Positions 20,831 through 30,791 are shown, numbered from the stretch's first letter. The stretch: 64,000 nucleotides of DNA from Novosphingobium resinovorum (GCF_001742225.1 NZ_CP017076.1:744001-808000); one strand, 5' to 3'. Numbers and translations: made by a program. The notes: generated by a model from the letters alone, not told the origin.

Positions 20831-21533
20831 CCGTTGATGAATGACAGGCAGGATTGTGGCTGCGGTCATTGCGGAACGCCCGTTATCGTTCGTTAGCGCG
20901 CGCACGCTGCACGAAGGGCCACTTACCGGGAGAGCACCACCCGACGTTCCATGCCAATCTCACGGAGCAAATGGCTCGTCGTGGCTCCCATCAACAGTGC
21001 CCTCGCCGGAACCGAGCCGCCTGAAATTTTCAAGAATGGTCGCTTCCTGATCGAGCAACGCGGATTCTTGCCCAGAAGGATTACCGCCCAGTGTAGCCTC
21101 ATTGTGCCGCTTTGCATCGATGAGTGCGCGTAGATTCGTGAAAGCCTCAAGAGGCTCATCGCCTCGACAGATCATAGGTGTAGAGAGCACCCTGTCTGAT
21201 ACCATCTCAGTTGCATCATCATACGTCCGATTGCAGGAATCGGCATCCAAAGTGCGCGCACTGATGGTGATAACAGGTCATTTTTGCATTTTCGTTCTGG
21301 CTAGGTTCAGACGGCCTCCAAGCTGCTTATGACACTTTTTGTATTTATGTTGTAAAATTGCAACTTAACTGCAACATTAAGCAATCATTGGGAAATGTTC
21401 TTTGAAAGCGTTGGCGAGCCGGGGCTAGAGGGCTCCCCATGAGCGTAAACACGCGCGCTCTGAGCGGCATCGACCGCACTTCCGGCGAGCTTGGTCACAC
21501 ATCTTGCCGGGGTAAAGGACAAGGAACGTAGAC
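20831..21533. other. Long intergenic stretch upstream of the first TonB receptor
   Basis: About 700 bases. A 96-codon minus-strand frame at 20960-21250 has no recognisable motif and lower GC than its neighbours; I do not call it a gene. The final 200 bases are AT-rich (around 21330-21400) with a loose ATGTTG/CAACAT inverted repeat and are a plausible promoter region for the receptor gene. Confidence 0.4.
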
Positions 21534-24500
21534 TTGAAGACACCCCCCCAGAAGGCCGTGCTGCGCAGCGCGACTTGCCTGACCGCATTCGCGTTGCTGT
21601 GCGGTACTGCTTATGCCCAGGACGCCGCCCCCCAGGCTGCCGACGCAGGCGAAGAGAACACCATCGTCGTCACCGGTTCGATCACCCGTAATCCGGCCGC
21701 CGCCACTGCCTCGCCGGTAGTATCGGTCACCGCCGACGATCTGAGCAAGCGCGGCATCACCACGGTATCGGACGCACTGCAGTCGCTGACCGCCAACAAT
21801 GCGGGCACGATCCCCGCCAGTTGGTCGGCAAACGGTTTCACCACCGGCGCCACCGCCCCTTCGCTTCGCGGCTTCAACAACGCCTACACGCTGACCCTGT
21901 TCGACGGCATGCGCACCGCGTACTACCCGCTGGCGGACGACACCCAGCGCAACATCGTCGACATCAACTCGATCCCCAGCAGCTCGGTGCAGAGCATCGA
22001 CACCCTACTTGACGGCGCCTCGGCGACTTACGGTTCGGACGCGATCGCCGGTGTGGTCAACGTCATCACCAAGCGCCAGGTCCAGGGCCTGCATCTCGAC
22101 GGTTCGATGGGCATCTCGCAGCGCGGCGACGGCGGCGAGCAGCGCATCAACGCGACCTACGGCTATGGCGACCTGAACGATCAGGGCTTCAACATCTATG
22201 CCAGCGCCGAGTACCAGCACAACGACTCGCTGTATCTGCGCGACCGCAGCGGGCCCTGGAGCACTGCCGACCAAAGCAGCATCTGCGGCACCGCCGAACA
22301 GGGCTGCCTGACCAACTCGATCCGCAACGGCATCCAGGCCGACGGCAGCTACAATGGCTTCCAGTCGACCACTGTCAACTTCGGCCAGTCCACCCAGACC
22401 ACGATCGACGCCAATGGCAACTACGTTCCGGTCTACAGCACCGGCGACAAGCCCGCGATCCTCTACAATGGCTCGTATCAGTTGCTCAACGCAGGCGCCG
22501 GCTGCGGTGGCCTGACCGCGCAGACGCTGACCCCCGGCCAGCAGGCTTCGACCGCGAACGCGAACAACGGCGTCAACAACGCGCCGTCGGTGGTCTGCCA
22601 GCAGGACCTCGTCAACGACTACAGCATGTACACGGCCGCAACGACCCGCAAGGGCGCGTCGCTGCGCGGCACCGTGAAGGTCGGCAGCAATGCCGAGGCG
22701 TTCATCGCGCTCAACTACTACAACGTGAAGACCGCCAACGAGAACGTGAACTCGTCTTGGGCGGGCCAGACCGCAGCGGGCGGCACCCAGATCGCCGCGA
22801 CCAACGTATTCCTGCCGGTCTACGTCTGCCCCACCGGCACCGCGTCGGTCGTTGGCGGCAACCTGCTGGCGACGGGCTGCAACGCCTCGAACGGCACGCT
22901 GAACCCGAACAACCCCTACGCCGCGCAGGGCCAGCTCGCTCGTCTGAGCGGCATGCCCGACCAGCCGCGCCGCACCTACACCGACGCCAAGACCTATCGC
23001 ATCGCGGCGGGCATCAACGGCAGCTTCGGTGACGGCTGGAACTACTCGGTCGGCGCGACGGCTTCGGAAGTCACGCTGGACGTCAAGAACACCGGCTACA
23101 TCTACCTGCAGGGCCTGGCCAACGCCATCGCCCAGGGCACCTACAACTTCGTTGATCCTTCGGCGAATTCGGCTGAAGCCCGCCAGCAGATTTTCCCCGA
23201 CCAGAACAAGCGCGCCACCTCCAAGCTGGCGCAGGTCATCGGCACGCTCAGCAAGGACGTGTTCGAACTGCCGGGCGGCATGGTCAACATCGCCGTCGCG
23301 GGCCAGTACCGCTACGAGTCGATCAACAACCCCAGCTCGAACGCCCCGGACAACGAAAATCCCTACGCGCGCTACTACGGCATCAATGCCGTGGGCGTGA
23401 AGGGCAACCGCGATATCTGGTCGACCTCGTACGAAATCTCCGTGCCGATCGTGGACCAGTTCCGCATGAAGTTCGACGGATCGTATGACCACTACTCGAC
23501 CGGCCAGAAGAACTTCTCGCCCAAGTTCGAGGCGGAGTTCAAACCCGTCGACCAGCTCAAGCTGCGCGGCACGTTCTCTAAGGGCTTCCGTGCCCCGAAC
23601 CTGAACGAATCGTTCCAGCTGCCCGCTACCGGCTACCAGAGCTCGCAAATCAACTGCACGCAGGCGCTCTATGCCGCCTTCTGCGACGCTCACAAGAGCA
23701 ACCCCGCCTATTACGCAGGTACATATTCGCCGGGTTCGACCAATTCGGGCAACCCCGACCTGAAGGCGGAGAAGTCGACCTCGTACACGCTGGGCGCAGT
23801 GCTGCAGCCGACCCGCAACATCACGTTCACGCTCGATTACTGGCACACCAAGATCAAGAACCTGATCACCTCGGTCAGCATCGGCGACGCGATCCAGGAA
23901 TACTACGCCAACAACGGCGTCGTGAACCTGCCGGGCGTCACCGTGCTTCCGGGGCAGGCGGATCCGCAAAACCCGGATGCGCTGCCGCTGCTGGGCCAGG
24001 TCGTCAGCTCGTTCAAGAACCAGAACGCGATGATGGGTTCGGGCATCGACTTCTCGGCCGATGCGCGCATCTACCTCAGCGACAAGATCACCTGGCAGAG
24101 CAAGGCCAACGCCTCGTATCTGATCCGTCTCCAGCAGGAGAACCAGGAGGCCGACGGCAGCACCACGATTTGGCGCTATGACGGTTCGCTGGGCGGCTGC
24201 AACCTGACCTCGTGCTCGGGCGCCCCGCGCTTCCGCGTGACCTGGCAGAATACGCTGGACTTCAACAACAAGGCCAGCCTGACCCTGACAGCAAACTACA
24301 CCAGCGGCTATTCGTCGACTTCGGCGGATGCCGGCGGCGTCTACAAGAACTGCGCGGAAAGCGGCGATAACGGTCAGCTGCTGACGTACGGCAACGGCGA
24401 TCCGGTGCAGTGCCACGGCCCGAGCACCTTCGATCTCGACGCACACGGCGAAGTCAAGGTCGCCGACCGCTTCAAGCTGTACTTCGACGTGCTGAACGTT

Positions 24501-24623
24501 CTTGACGGCAAGCCCAAGTACGATCCGAACGCGGGCTATGGCCTCTACCAGTTCAACCCGGCCTGGCAGGACCGTCTCTTCATGGGCCGTTACCTGCGCG
24601 TCGGTGCGAAGGTCGATTTCTAA
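21534..24623 (+). CDS. TonB-dependent outer-membrane receptor (1029 aa)
   Basis: A large receptor with signal peptide (TAFALLCGTAYAQ) and TonB-box-like NTIVVTGSITR. The plug domain spans about 50-180 (TVSDALQSLTANNAG, SVQSIDTLLDGASATYGSDA, AGVVNVITKR), followed by a 22-strand barrel ending in GRYLRVGAKVDF with the terminal Phe. Translation begins at TTG with AAGGA about nine nt upstream. The subtype (GASATYGSDAIAGVVN) is the Oar/CUB-like sphingomonad class whose ligands are typically carbohydrates, peptides or unknown. Two hairpins follow its stop. Confidence 0.93.
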   Translation: MKTPPQKAVLRSATCLTAFALLCGTAYAQDAAPQAADAGEENTIVVTGSITRNPAAATASPVVSVTADDLSKRGITTVSDALQSLTANNAGTIPASWSANGFTTGATAPSLRGFNNAYTLTLFDGMRTAYYPLADDTQRNIVDINSIPSSSVQSIDTLLDGASATYGSDAIAGVVNVITKRQVQGLHLDGSMGISQRGDGGEQRINATYGYGDLNDQGFNIYASAEYQHNDSLYLRDRSGPWSTADQSSICGTAEQGCLTNSIRNGIQADGSYNGFQSTTVNFGQSTQTTIDANGNYVPVYSTGDKPAILYNGSYQLLNAGAGCGGLTAQTLTPGQQASTANANNGVNNAPSVVCQQDLVNDYSMYTAATTRKGASLRGTVKVGSNAEAFIALNYYNVKTANENVNSSWAGQTAAGGTQIAATNVFLPVYVCPTGTASVVGGNLLATGCNASNGTLNPNNPYAAQGQLARLSGMPDQPRRTYTDAKTYRIAAGINGSFGDGWNYSVGATASEVTLDVKNTGYIYLQGLANAIAQGTYNFVDPSANSAEARQQIFPDQNKRATSKLAQVIGTLSKDVFELPGGMVNIAVAGQYRYESINNPSSNAPDNENPYARYYGINAVGVKGNRDIWSTSYEISVPIVDQFRMKFDGSYDHYSTGQKNFSPKFEAEFKPVDQLKLRGTFSKGFRAPNLNESFQLPATGYQSSQINCTQALYAAFCDAHKSNPAYYAGTYSPGSTNSGNPDLKAEKSTSYTLGAVLQPTRNITFTLDYWHTKIKNLITSVSIGDAIQEYYANNGVVNLPGVTVLPGQADPQNPDALPLLGQVVSSFKNQNAMMGSGIDFSADARIYLSDKITWQSKANASYLIRLQQENQEADGSTTIWRYDGSLGGCNLTSCSGAPRFRVTWQNTLDFNNKASLTLTANYTSGYSSTSADAGGVYKNCAESGDNGQLLTYGNGDPVQCHGPSTFDLDAHGEVKVADRFKLYFDVLNVLDGKPKYDPNAGYGLYQFNPAWQDRLFMGRYLRVGAKVDF

Positions 24624-24640
24624 GTCTTGACGAGGTGACC

Positions 24641-24720
24641 GTTCCCGCCGCTCCTGAATTCAGGAGCGGCGGGAACGCGAGGCGGGGCCAGGAAGGAGTG
24701 TCCCTTGTTCCTGGCCCCGC
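24641..24720 (+). terminator. Tandem hairpins after the TonB receptor
   Basis: The first hairpin is a perfect 36-nt palindrome at 24641-24676 (arms of 18, centre GAATTC). The second has 13-bp arms at 24682-24694 and 24708-24720 (GCGGGGCCAGGAA and its complement). Neither has a strong T-run, so the function as a terminator or mRNA end protector is inferred from position, 18 nt after the stop. Confidence 0.6.
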
Positions 24721-24881
24721 TTCGCAATCTTTCGAGATTCGGTTCAAAATGTAAGCGCTCTGTACGCTACGAGCGGCTGTAGACCCGTGACGTCGCCCAG
24801 GCACCACTTTGCAGACGGAATTACAGTTGTCTCTGCCCGTTGCCCGAGGCAAATATCTGTACTGCGTTCTCCTTAGTAGCA

Positions 24882-26233
24882 TAACAGGCTGCGGAAAAAG
24901 GCGCTTGCCTCGAGGTGACATTGCTGATTCCAGGATCGCGAGAAGCGATGTTGAAGGGATCGGGATTAGCGGCGGTGACGAACGGAGCGAGGGGCTGTTC
25001 TCGTACGTGAGTTGCGAGCCTCGGGTGCCGGCGAACCATCCCCTTCGCGCGATCCGGGCGATTGTCGATGAAGCGCTCGAGGTGCTGTCTGCGGACTTCG
25101 ACGGCCTGTATTCTCGTATCGGGAGGCCCTCGATCCCGCCCGAGAAGCTCCTTCGGGCCTTGCTCCTGCAGGCGTTCTATTCGATCCGCTCGGAGCGCCA
25201 GTTGATGGAGCAGATGGACTACAACCTACTCTTTCGCTGGTTTGTCGGCCTGGCGATGGATGCTCCGATCTGGGATGTCACGGTCTTCACCAAGAACCGG
25301 GAGAGGCTGCTGGCAGGCGACGTTGCCGCCAAGTTCCTTTCGGCCATCATCAGCCAGACGCGCGTACACTCTCTTCTCTCGGACGATCATTTCTCGGTGG
25401 ACGGCACGTTGATCGAAGCCTGGGCCAGCGTGAAGAGCTTCAGGCCCAAGGATGAAGGCGGCCCCGGGGATGATGATGACGGTGGGGCGGTCGCCAGCCA
25501 GGGCGAGCAGGCAGCAACGCCGACCGACCGTAATGCCGGACGCGATTTTCGCGGAGAGAAGCGCAGCAATGCAACCCATGCATCGACCACCGATCCCGAT
25601 GCCCGGCTGTTCAAGAAGGCGCGTGGCCAGGCTGCGAAGCTGTGCCACATGGCCCATGTCCTCATGGAGAACCGCAACGGCCTCGTTGTCGATACGATCC
25701 TGACCCATGCCACCGGCACCGCCGAACGCGAGGCGGCGCTGACCATGCTGGGGCGCATGGACGGGCGCCACCGGATTACCCTGGGCGCGGACAAGAACTA
25801 TGACACCGCCGCCTTCGTCGCGGCGCTGCGCGAGATGGGCGTCACCCCGCACGTGGCCCAGAACAACACCAACCGGCGTTCTGCCATCGACGGGCGCACG
25901 ACACGCCATCCCGGCTACGGCCTCTCCCAGAAAATCCGCAAGCGGATCGAGGAAGTGTTCGGATGGGCCAAGACCTGCGGCACCATGCGAAAAACCCGAC
26001 ACCGTGGGCAAGATCGCGTCGGATGGTCCTTCACGCTCACCGCTGCCGCCTACAACCTCATCAGACTGCCGAAACTGCTGGCTGCGGTCTAATCGTGCCG
26101 CTCACATCACCAAGACCGCGCCAACACCGCAGGCAACTCCGAATTTCAGCCTCGAATGAGCGAGGTCCTCGCCCCGCACCTTGGAAATCGGCGCGGTGGC
26201 GGCCACTGCGCCGCCTTTTTCCGCAGCCTGTTA
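24882..26233 (+). mobile_element. IS5-like insertion sequence, copy 1
   Basis: 1352 bp bounded by a 22-bp perfect terminal inverted repeat: TAACAGGCTGCGGAAAAAGG plus CG at the left end, and its complement at the right end (26212-26233). It holds one transposase gene. If the outer TA is taken as flanking target, both ends carry TA; no longer direct repeat is visible. It lies between the first TonB receptor and an SDR stub. A related copy in the same orientation is at 29444-30791. Confidence 0.9.
24905..26092 (+). CDS. IS5-family transposase, copy 1
   Basis: About 395 residues. The DUF772 N-terminal domain (SYVSCEPRVPANHPLRAIRA to IWDVTVFTKNRERL) is followed by a DDE_Tnp_1 domain. The catalytic acidic residues are visible in FSVDGTLIEAWAS, TLGADKNYDTAAF and KRIEEVFGWAKT. 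The other copy starts at an ATG whose equivalent here is ATT (24965), so initiation probably uses the in-frame TTG at 24905 or a weak codon. Otherwise the reading frame is intact and could be functional. Confidence 0.85.
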   Translation: MPRGDIADSRIARSDVEGIGISGGDERSEGLFSYVSCEPRVPANHPLRAIRAIVDEALEVLSADFDGLYSRIGRPSIPPEKLLRALLLQAFYSIRSERQLMEQMDYNLLFRWFVGLAMDAPIWDVTVFTKNRERLLAGDVAAKFLSAIISQTRVHSLLSDDHFSVDGTLIEAWASVKSFRPKDEGGPGDDDDGGAVASQGEQAATPTDRNAGRDFRGEKRSNATHASTTDPDARLFKKARGQAAKLCHMAHVLMENRNGLVVDTILTHATGTAEREAALTMLGRMDGRHRITLGADKNYDTAAFVAALREMGVTPHVAQNNTNRRSAIDGRTTRHPGYGLSQKIRKRIEEVFGWAKTCGTMRKTRHRGQDRVGWSFTLTAAAYNLIRLPKLLAAV

Positions 26234-26250
26234 AAGCAAATGAACTCGCC

Positions 26251-26355
26251 ATGTCCCAACGCCTCAACGGCAAGGTTGCCGTCATCACCTGCGCGACCAG
26301 CGGCATCGGCCCCGCCACCGCCAACGTTTTTGTGGCCGAAGGTTGTTCGGCATAA
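26251..26355 (+). pseudogene. N-terminal stub of a short-chain dehydrogenase
   Basis: Starts MSQRLNGKVAVITCATSGIG, the Rossmann TGxxxGxG region of an SDR with G-to-C and R-to-P changes, and stops after 34 codons. It begins 17 nt after the right end of IS copy 1. The remaining about 220 residues are absent. Confidence 0.75.
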
Positions 26356-26473
26356 CCAGCCGCCATGGCATTGCCCAAGGGCAGAAAGTACGAGCGCTAT
26401 ACTGATAGGTCCCCATTGGGGTCGTCTCATGCGCATAGCGCTCGCAGATTACCTGCATTCCTATATCGGTTGA

Positions 26474-28984
26474 TCAATCTCCAAAACGATAGCGCAGCCG
26501 GATGCCGTACATCCGGGGCATTCCCAGAATGATACTCTCCGAGCCGATCGATGCGAAAGACCCGCTGACGAACACCGGATACTTTTCATTGAACGCGTTG
26601 GTGACGAACGCCGACGCATCGATCGGGCCTCCCAGCACGTCGTTCCAGTTCAGGTTGAAGTTGACCAATTGGCTCGACGGCAACACGCCCACCGGAGAGT
26701 CCGCCAGGGCAATCTGCTTGGCGGTGTAGATATAGGTGCCGCTGATCGATATCCGGCCCAGACTGTCATCCAGCGGCAGGGTGTAGGTCGGCGTGACCGT
26801 CAGCTTGTGCTTGGGCGACTGCGGCAGTGGCCCGCCGACGTTGGCGCCGGTCGAGGGCGGGAGATAACCCGGGAAATTCGGCGGGCTGTAGGACTTCAGC
26901 TTCGTGTCGAGATAGGCATAGCCCAGAGCGATCGAGAGACCGCTGAAGTTGATGGAGCCATCGACCTCAATGCCCTGGATGCGCGACTTGCCTGCATTGA
27001 CGATGGCTTGAGCCGGAGAGCTCGTGTTGTTGGGGATGCTTGCGTCGGGAATGAGGTTCGCGGTCAACTGCTGGTTGGAAAAATCGTTGTAAAAGGCCGC
27101 GAGGTTCAAATATCCGCTGACCGCTCCGCGGAAGGAGGTCTTCACGCCGATTTCGTAGGCCTCTACCTTTTCGGGACCCCACGAAATGGGGATCGTATTC
27201 GATGCGTTCACATTACCCTGGCGATAGCCGCGCGCGTATTTGGCATAGACGAGCATATCGGGCGTCGGCTTGTAATCCAGGTCGATCAGCCAAGTCGGCT
27301 TGTTGGATTTTTGCGCGATGTTGGTGAGGCAATTCTCGCCGCTGGGTGCAGGACGACCGGGGTAAGCCGCGCATACGAAGGTCGGCGTGTTGGGTGCGAA
27401 GAAGAACGCCTGGCGCGTGCCGCCCTGGCCCGCAACCTTGTCCATCGTGTAGCGCAGTCCCGCCGTTACCGAGAACTGGTCGGTGATCTTGTAAGTGCCC
27501 TGGCCGAAGAAGCCCGCGTTGCGATACCGGTAACGCGTCAGGGAGTTCTGAATCAGGCCGGGAATGCCCGCCACGCCGAGCGAATTGATCGGCGTACATT
27601 GGTAGGCCGCGATATCGGTGCACGACAGGCTCGACAGCACCGGGACCGAGATGCCGGGCGCGATCGGGATCTGGGTGGTATACGAGATCGGCGAAAGCGA
27701 ACCCTGGAACGGGTTGAGCGGTCCGCTTTTCTCGTAATAGCCGCCAAGGACGTAGTTCAGCTTGCCATCACTTGTGCGGCCTTGGATCTGCAACTCTTCA
27801 GTCGCGGTCCATTGCGAGACGTTGGGGAAGTTGGAATCGGGGTTGAGCCCGACCCATGTGAACGGCAGGCCGGCATAAGGGCTGGGGGCGCCAAATTGCG
27901 TCGTCGCCGGGAATGCATAGTCGTCAGAGCCGATGTTGAACGACTGCTTTTGGCGAAATTCCTGATAGCTGGCTATGTTCTTGACGGTGAGTGTATCGTT
28001 TACCACCCAGGTCGTTGTGTTGGATACGGCCCACTGATCGATCTTCAGGAACGGGTTTGCCGCGCTCATCGCCACATCCCAGTACCCATCGCCGCGGGCC
28101 GCGGCGTCGGTGATCATCTTGCAGCCGAGCGGCGCCAGGAACTGAGCTGTCGACCCGGGCGTGGGCGTGGTCATGTTGCCCAGGCAACCTGCCGCCGTCA
28201 CCATCTTGCCGGCAACTCCGTTGGTATCGGAATGGCTGAAGCGGGCGAGCGTGTAGCTTTCCAGGTCCGGCGTAAGCTCGGCCAGGATGCCCAGACGCGC
28301 TGCCCAGTAATTGACGTCGCCGAAAGCATCCGGTCCCCGGGTGCTCTGGTTTTTGAGGTACCCGTCCCGCTTCTGGCGATCGAAACCCAAACGAACCTTG
28401 AAAGTGTCACTCAGCGGTACGTTGACAACGCCTTGCATACGATACATGTCGTAGTTGCCGTAGGACCCCTCGAGATAGCCTTCCAGTACATCTGTGGGAC
28501 GCTCCGGCACCAGCAGTACCGCGCCGCCCGTGGTATTGCGTCCGAACAGCGTTCCCTGCGGCCCCTTCAGAACCTGGACGTTCTGGAGATCGAAATACTG
28601 ACCGACGCCAGCGCCGTTGCCGCCCGGCGTTCCGCCTTGCGCACGCGGCCCCACCACGTCCGCGAAGTAGATCGCGACGGACGGTGACGTAAAGGATTCC
28701 TGGGTAAATCCACGGATGGCGAAAGTCGCCGTTTCGCTACCGTAACGCGAATTAGCCGAGAGTGACGGAGTATAGGTGGCCAGATCGGCACCCGACACGA
28801 TGTTCTTGTTGGTCAGCTGTTGCTGGCTGAAGACGGCCATGGAGATGGGAACGTCCTGCAGGCGTTCCTCGGTACGGCGAGCGGTGACGACGATGTCGCC
28901 CCCCGCATCCTGTGCCATCGCCGGTACTGCTCCGGCGAGCGTGGTGGTCGCAAACAGAGCCAACTTGACTGATACGCGCCTCAT
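26474..28984 (-). CDS. TonB-dependent outer-membrane receptor (836 aa)
   Basis: Signal peptide (LALFATTTLAGAVPAMAQ), then DIVVTARRTEERLQDVPISM, the plug opening typical of the large sphingomonad FecA/CirA-like expansion. The plug runs to about 170 (FGRNTTGGAVLLVPERPTD), then a full barrel ending RLRYRFGD; the last residue is Asp after Phe-Gly, slightly off the usual aromatic end. Such receptors import siderophores, aromatic compounds or glycans. It lies between the two IS copies, transcribed against them. Confidence 0.93.
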   Translation of the reverse strand: MRRVSVKLALFATTTLAGAVPAMAQDAGGDIVVTARRTEERLQDVPISMAVFSQQQLTNKNIVSGADLATYTPSLSANSRYGSETATFAIRGFTQESFTSPSVAIYFADVVGPRAQGGTPGGNGAGVGQYFDLQNVQVLKGPQGTLFGRNTTGGAVLLVPERPTDVLEGYLEGSYGNYDMYRMQGVVNVPLSDTFKVRLGFDRQKRDGYLKNQSTRGPDAFGDVNYWAARLGILAELTPDLESYTLARFSHSDTNGVAGKMVTAAGCLGNMTTPTPGSTAQFLAPLGCKMITDAAARGDGYWDVAMSAANPFLKIDQWAVSNTTTWVVNDTLTVKNIASYQEFRQKQSFNIGSDDYAFPATTQFGAPSPYAGLPFTWVGLNPDSNFPNVSQWTATEELQIQGRTSDGKLNYVLGGYYEKSGPLNPFQGSLSPISYTTQIPIAPGISVPVLSSLSCTDIAAYQCTPINSLGVAGIPGLIQNSLTRYRYRNAGFFGQGTYKITDQFSVTAGLRYTMDKVAGQGGTRQAFFFAPNTPTFVCAAYPGRPAPSGENCLTNIAQKSNKPTWLIDLDYKPTPDMLVYAKYARGYRQGNVNASNTIPISWGPEKVEAYEIGVKTSFRGAVSGYLNLAAFYNDFSNQQLTANLIPDASIPNNTSSPAQAIVNAGKSRIQGIEVDGSINFSGLSIALGYAYLDTKLKSYSPPNFPGYLPPSTGANVGGPLPQSPKHKLTVTPTYTLPLDDSLGRISISGTYIYTAKQIALADSPVGVLPSSQLVNFNLNWNDVLGGPIDASAFVTNAFNEKYPVFVSGSFASIGSESIILGMPRMYGIRLRYRFGD

Positions 28985-29443
28985 TTATTCTCTCCCGAGC
29001 AACGAGGTTTAGCCCTCGTTTGGTTATTGGTTGCAGGTCCGACTTGTTTCGGTCGGATCGCTGCGACAGTTGCTTGACCTGTGATCGCCCGCAAAACCGC
29101 CATTCCGGCCCTTTACGAGGTCATTCCAGGTCATTATTCGCGATGCCATTAAGGCCGATTTCTCTTCGTTCGTCTTCCGGCCAGATGAAATCCAAGTGAT
29201 GGGTTTCTCGCTACCCAGGCCAGAGCACAGCCATTTGAATGGATTCGGGACTGCGTTACAACACAGCGACCCCGATCGATCGCGGAAGCGATGTGACCTG
29301 CCCCCCGGCGGTCCCTCGCTCATAACGAGCGTCTTACGGTTGAATATTCCGGCACGCTCGCCTGCACCGGCGTCCGACTGCCCTGGGCCCGCTTGCGGCC
29401 GCACCGTCGGCGCACGGACAAGCCTTCTTCCCGATATAGCCGG
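28985..29443. other. Intergenic stretch between receptor 2 and IS copy 2
   Basis: About 460 bases; no frame resembles a protein. Near 29038-29061 TCCGAC and GTCGGA form a short inverted repeat about 60 nt upstream of the receptor start. The promoter of the receptor must lie here. None of the missing part of the interrupted receptor gene at 30792-31366 is found on this side of the IS. Confidence 0.45.
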
Positions 29444-30791
29444 TAACAGGTTGCGGAAAAAGGCTCTTTCCTTGAACCGCTTGAGGTGATTCAGACGCCT
29501 TCAACTGAGGTTGAAGGATTTGAGATGCGGGGCGGCGATTACCGGAGCGAAGGGTTGTTTTCCTACGTGAGCTGCGAAGCTCGGGTTCCGGCTAACCATC
29601 CACTTCGGGCGATCCGCGCGATCGTCGACGAAGCTCTCGAGGTGATGTCGGCTGATTTCGATGCGATGTATTCGCGCATTGGCCGGCCATCGATCCCGCC
29701 CGAGAAGCTGCTGCGCGCATTGCTCCTGCAGGCTTTCTATACGATCCGCTCGGAGCGCCAGCTCATGGAGCAGATGGATTACAACCTGCTCTTCCGCTGG
29801 TTTGTCGGCCTGGCGATGGATGCGCCGATCTGGGATGTCACGGTCTTCACCAAGAACCGCGAGAGGCTACTATCCAGGGACGTTGCCGCCAGGTTCCTGT
29901 CCGCCATCATCAACCAGGCCCGCGTGCAGGCTCTTCTGTCCGACGATCATTTCTCGGTGGACGGCACGTTGGTCGAAGCGTGGGCCAGCGTGAAGAGCTT
30001 CAGGCCCAAGGATGAAGGCGGCCCCGGGGATGACGATGGCGGTGGTTCAGTCTCCGGCCATGGCGAGCAGAAAACAGCGCCGAGCAATGCCGGACGCGAT
30101 TTCCGGGGCGAGAAGCGCAGCAATGCGACCCATGCATCAACCACTGATCCCGATGCCCGCTTATTCAAGAAAGCGCGGGGCCAGGCAGCCAAGCTGTGCC
30201 ATATGGCCCATGTCCTCATGGAGAACCGCAATGGCCTCGTAGTCGATGCGATCCTCACCCACGCGACCGGCACCGCCGAACGCGAGGCCGCACTGACCAT
30301 GCTGGGCCGGATGGAAGGGCGCCATCGGATCACGCTGGGCGCGGACAAGAACTACGACACCGCCGCCTTCGTCGAGGCATTGCGCGAGATGGACGTCACC
30401 CCGCACGTGGCCCAGAATAACACCAATCGCCGTTCTGCCATTGACGGGCGTACGACACGCCATCCCGGCTACGGCCTCTCCCAGAAAATCCGCAAGCGGA
30501 TCGAGGAAGTGTTCGGATGGGCAAAAACCTGCGGCACCATGCGAAAAACCCGACACCGTGGGCAAGATCGCGTCGGATGGTCCTTCACGCTCACCGCTGC
30601 CGCCTACAACCTCGTCAGGCTGCCGAAACTGCTGGGCGCAACCTAGGCCTGCGCCTCATAGCGCCCGAGGCCGGTCAAAAACGACCGGATTCTGGAAGGT
30701 TACCTCCCAGAATGACTGACGCCTTGGGCTAGAAAACGGCGAAAGCGAGGCCAATGGCCGGCTCTGCCAACCCTTTTTCCGCAGCCTGTTA
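29444..30791 (+). mobile_element. IS5-like insertion sequence, copy 2
   Basis: 1348 bp. The left end, TAACAGGTTGCGGAAAAAGG, is matched at the right by the complement of TAACAGGCTGCGGAAAAAGG (30772-30791), i.e. one mismatch in 20. Same orientation as copy 1. The coding part is very similar to copy 1, with a near-identical 3' section, but the sequence after the stop differs completely, so these are related isoforms, not identical copies. The right end interrupts a TonB receptor gene. Confidence 0.9.
29525..30646 (+). CDS. IS5-family transposase, copy 2
   Basis: 373 residues from the ATG at 29525, with AAGGA seven nt upstream. Domain order and catalytic residues are as in copy 1 (FSVDGTLVEAWAS; TLGADKNYDTAAF; KRIEEVFGWAKT). 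Relative to copy 1 it has a shorter acidic/Ser linker after GGPGDDDGGG. The frame is intact. The last about 200 nt are almost the same as in copy 1, whereas the first half has many silent differences. Confidence 0.88.
   Translation: MRGGDYRSEGLFSYVSCEARVPANHPLRAIRAIVDEALEVMSADFDAMYSRIGRPSIPPEKLLRALLLQAFYTIRSERQLMEQMDYNLLFRWFVGLAMDAPIWDVTVFTKNRERLLSRDVAARFLSAIINQARVQALLSDDHFSVDGTLVEAWASVKSFRPKDEGGPGDDDGGGSVSGHGEQKTAPSNAGRDFRGEKRSNATHASTTDPDARLFKKARGQAAKLCHMAHVLMENRNGLVVDAILTHATGTAEREAALTMLGRMEGRHRITLGADKNYDTAAFVEALREMDVTPHVAQNNTNRRSAIDGRTTRHPGYGLSQKIRKRIEEVFGWAKTCGTMRKTRHRGQDRVGWSFTLTAAAYNLVRLPKLLGAT

Noticed and set aside
20960..21250. A 96-codon minus-strand hypothetical gene
   Set aside because: No ribosome site or known motif was seen, and it lies in the probable promoter region of receptor 1; insufficient support.
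22005..24446. An 813-codon open frame antisense to receptor 1
   Set aside because: Same antisense artefact; no domain, signal or ribosome site.
24880..26236. A target-site duplication longer than TA for the IS5-like elements
   Set aside because: The bases outside the terminal repeats differ on the two sides of both copies; only the TA at the repeat ends is shared, and it may belong to the repeat itself.
26669..28687. A 672-codon open frame antisense to the 836-aa receptor
   Set aside because: Antisense of a clear TonB receptor; low-complexity composition.
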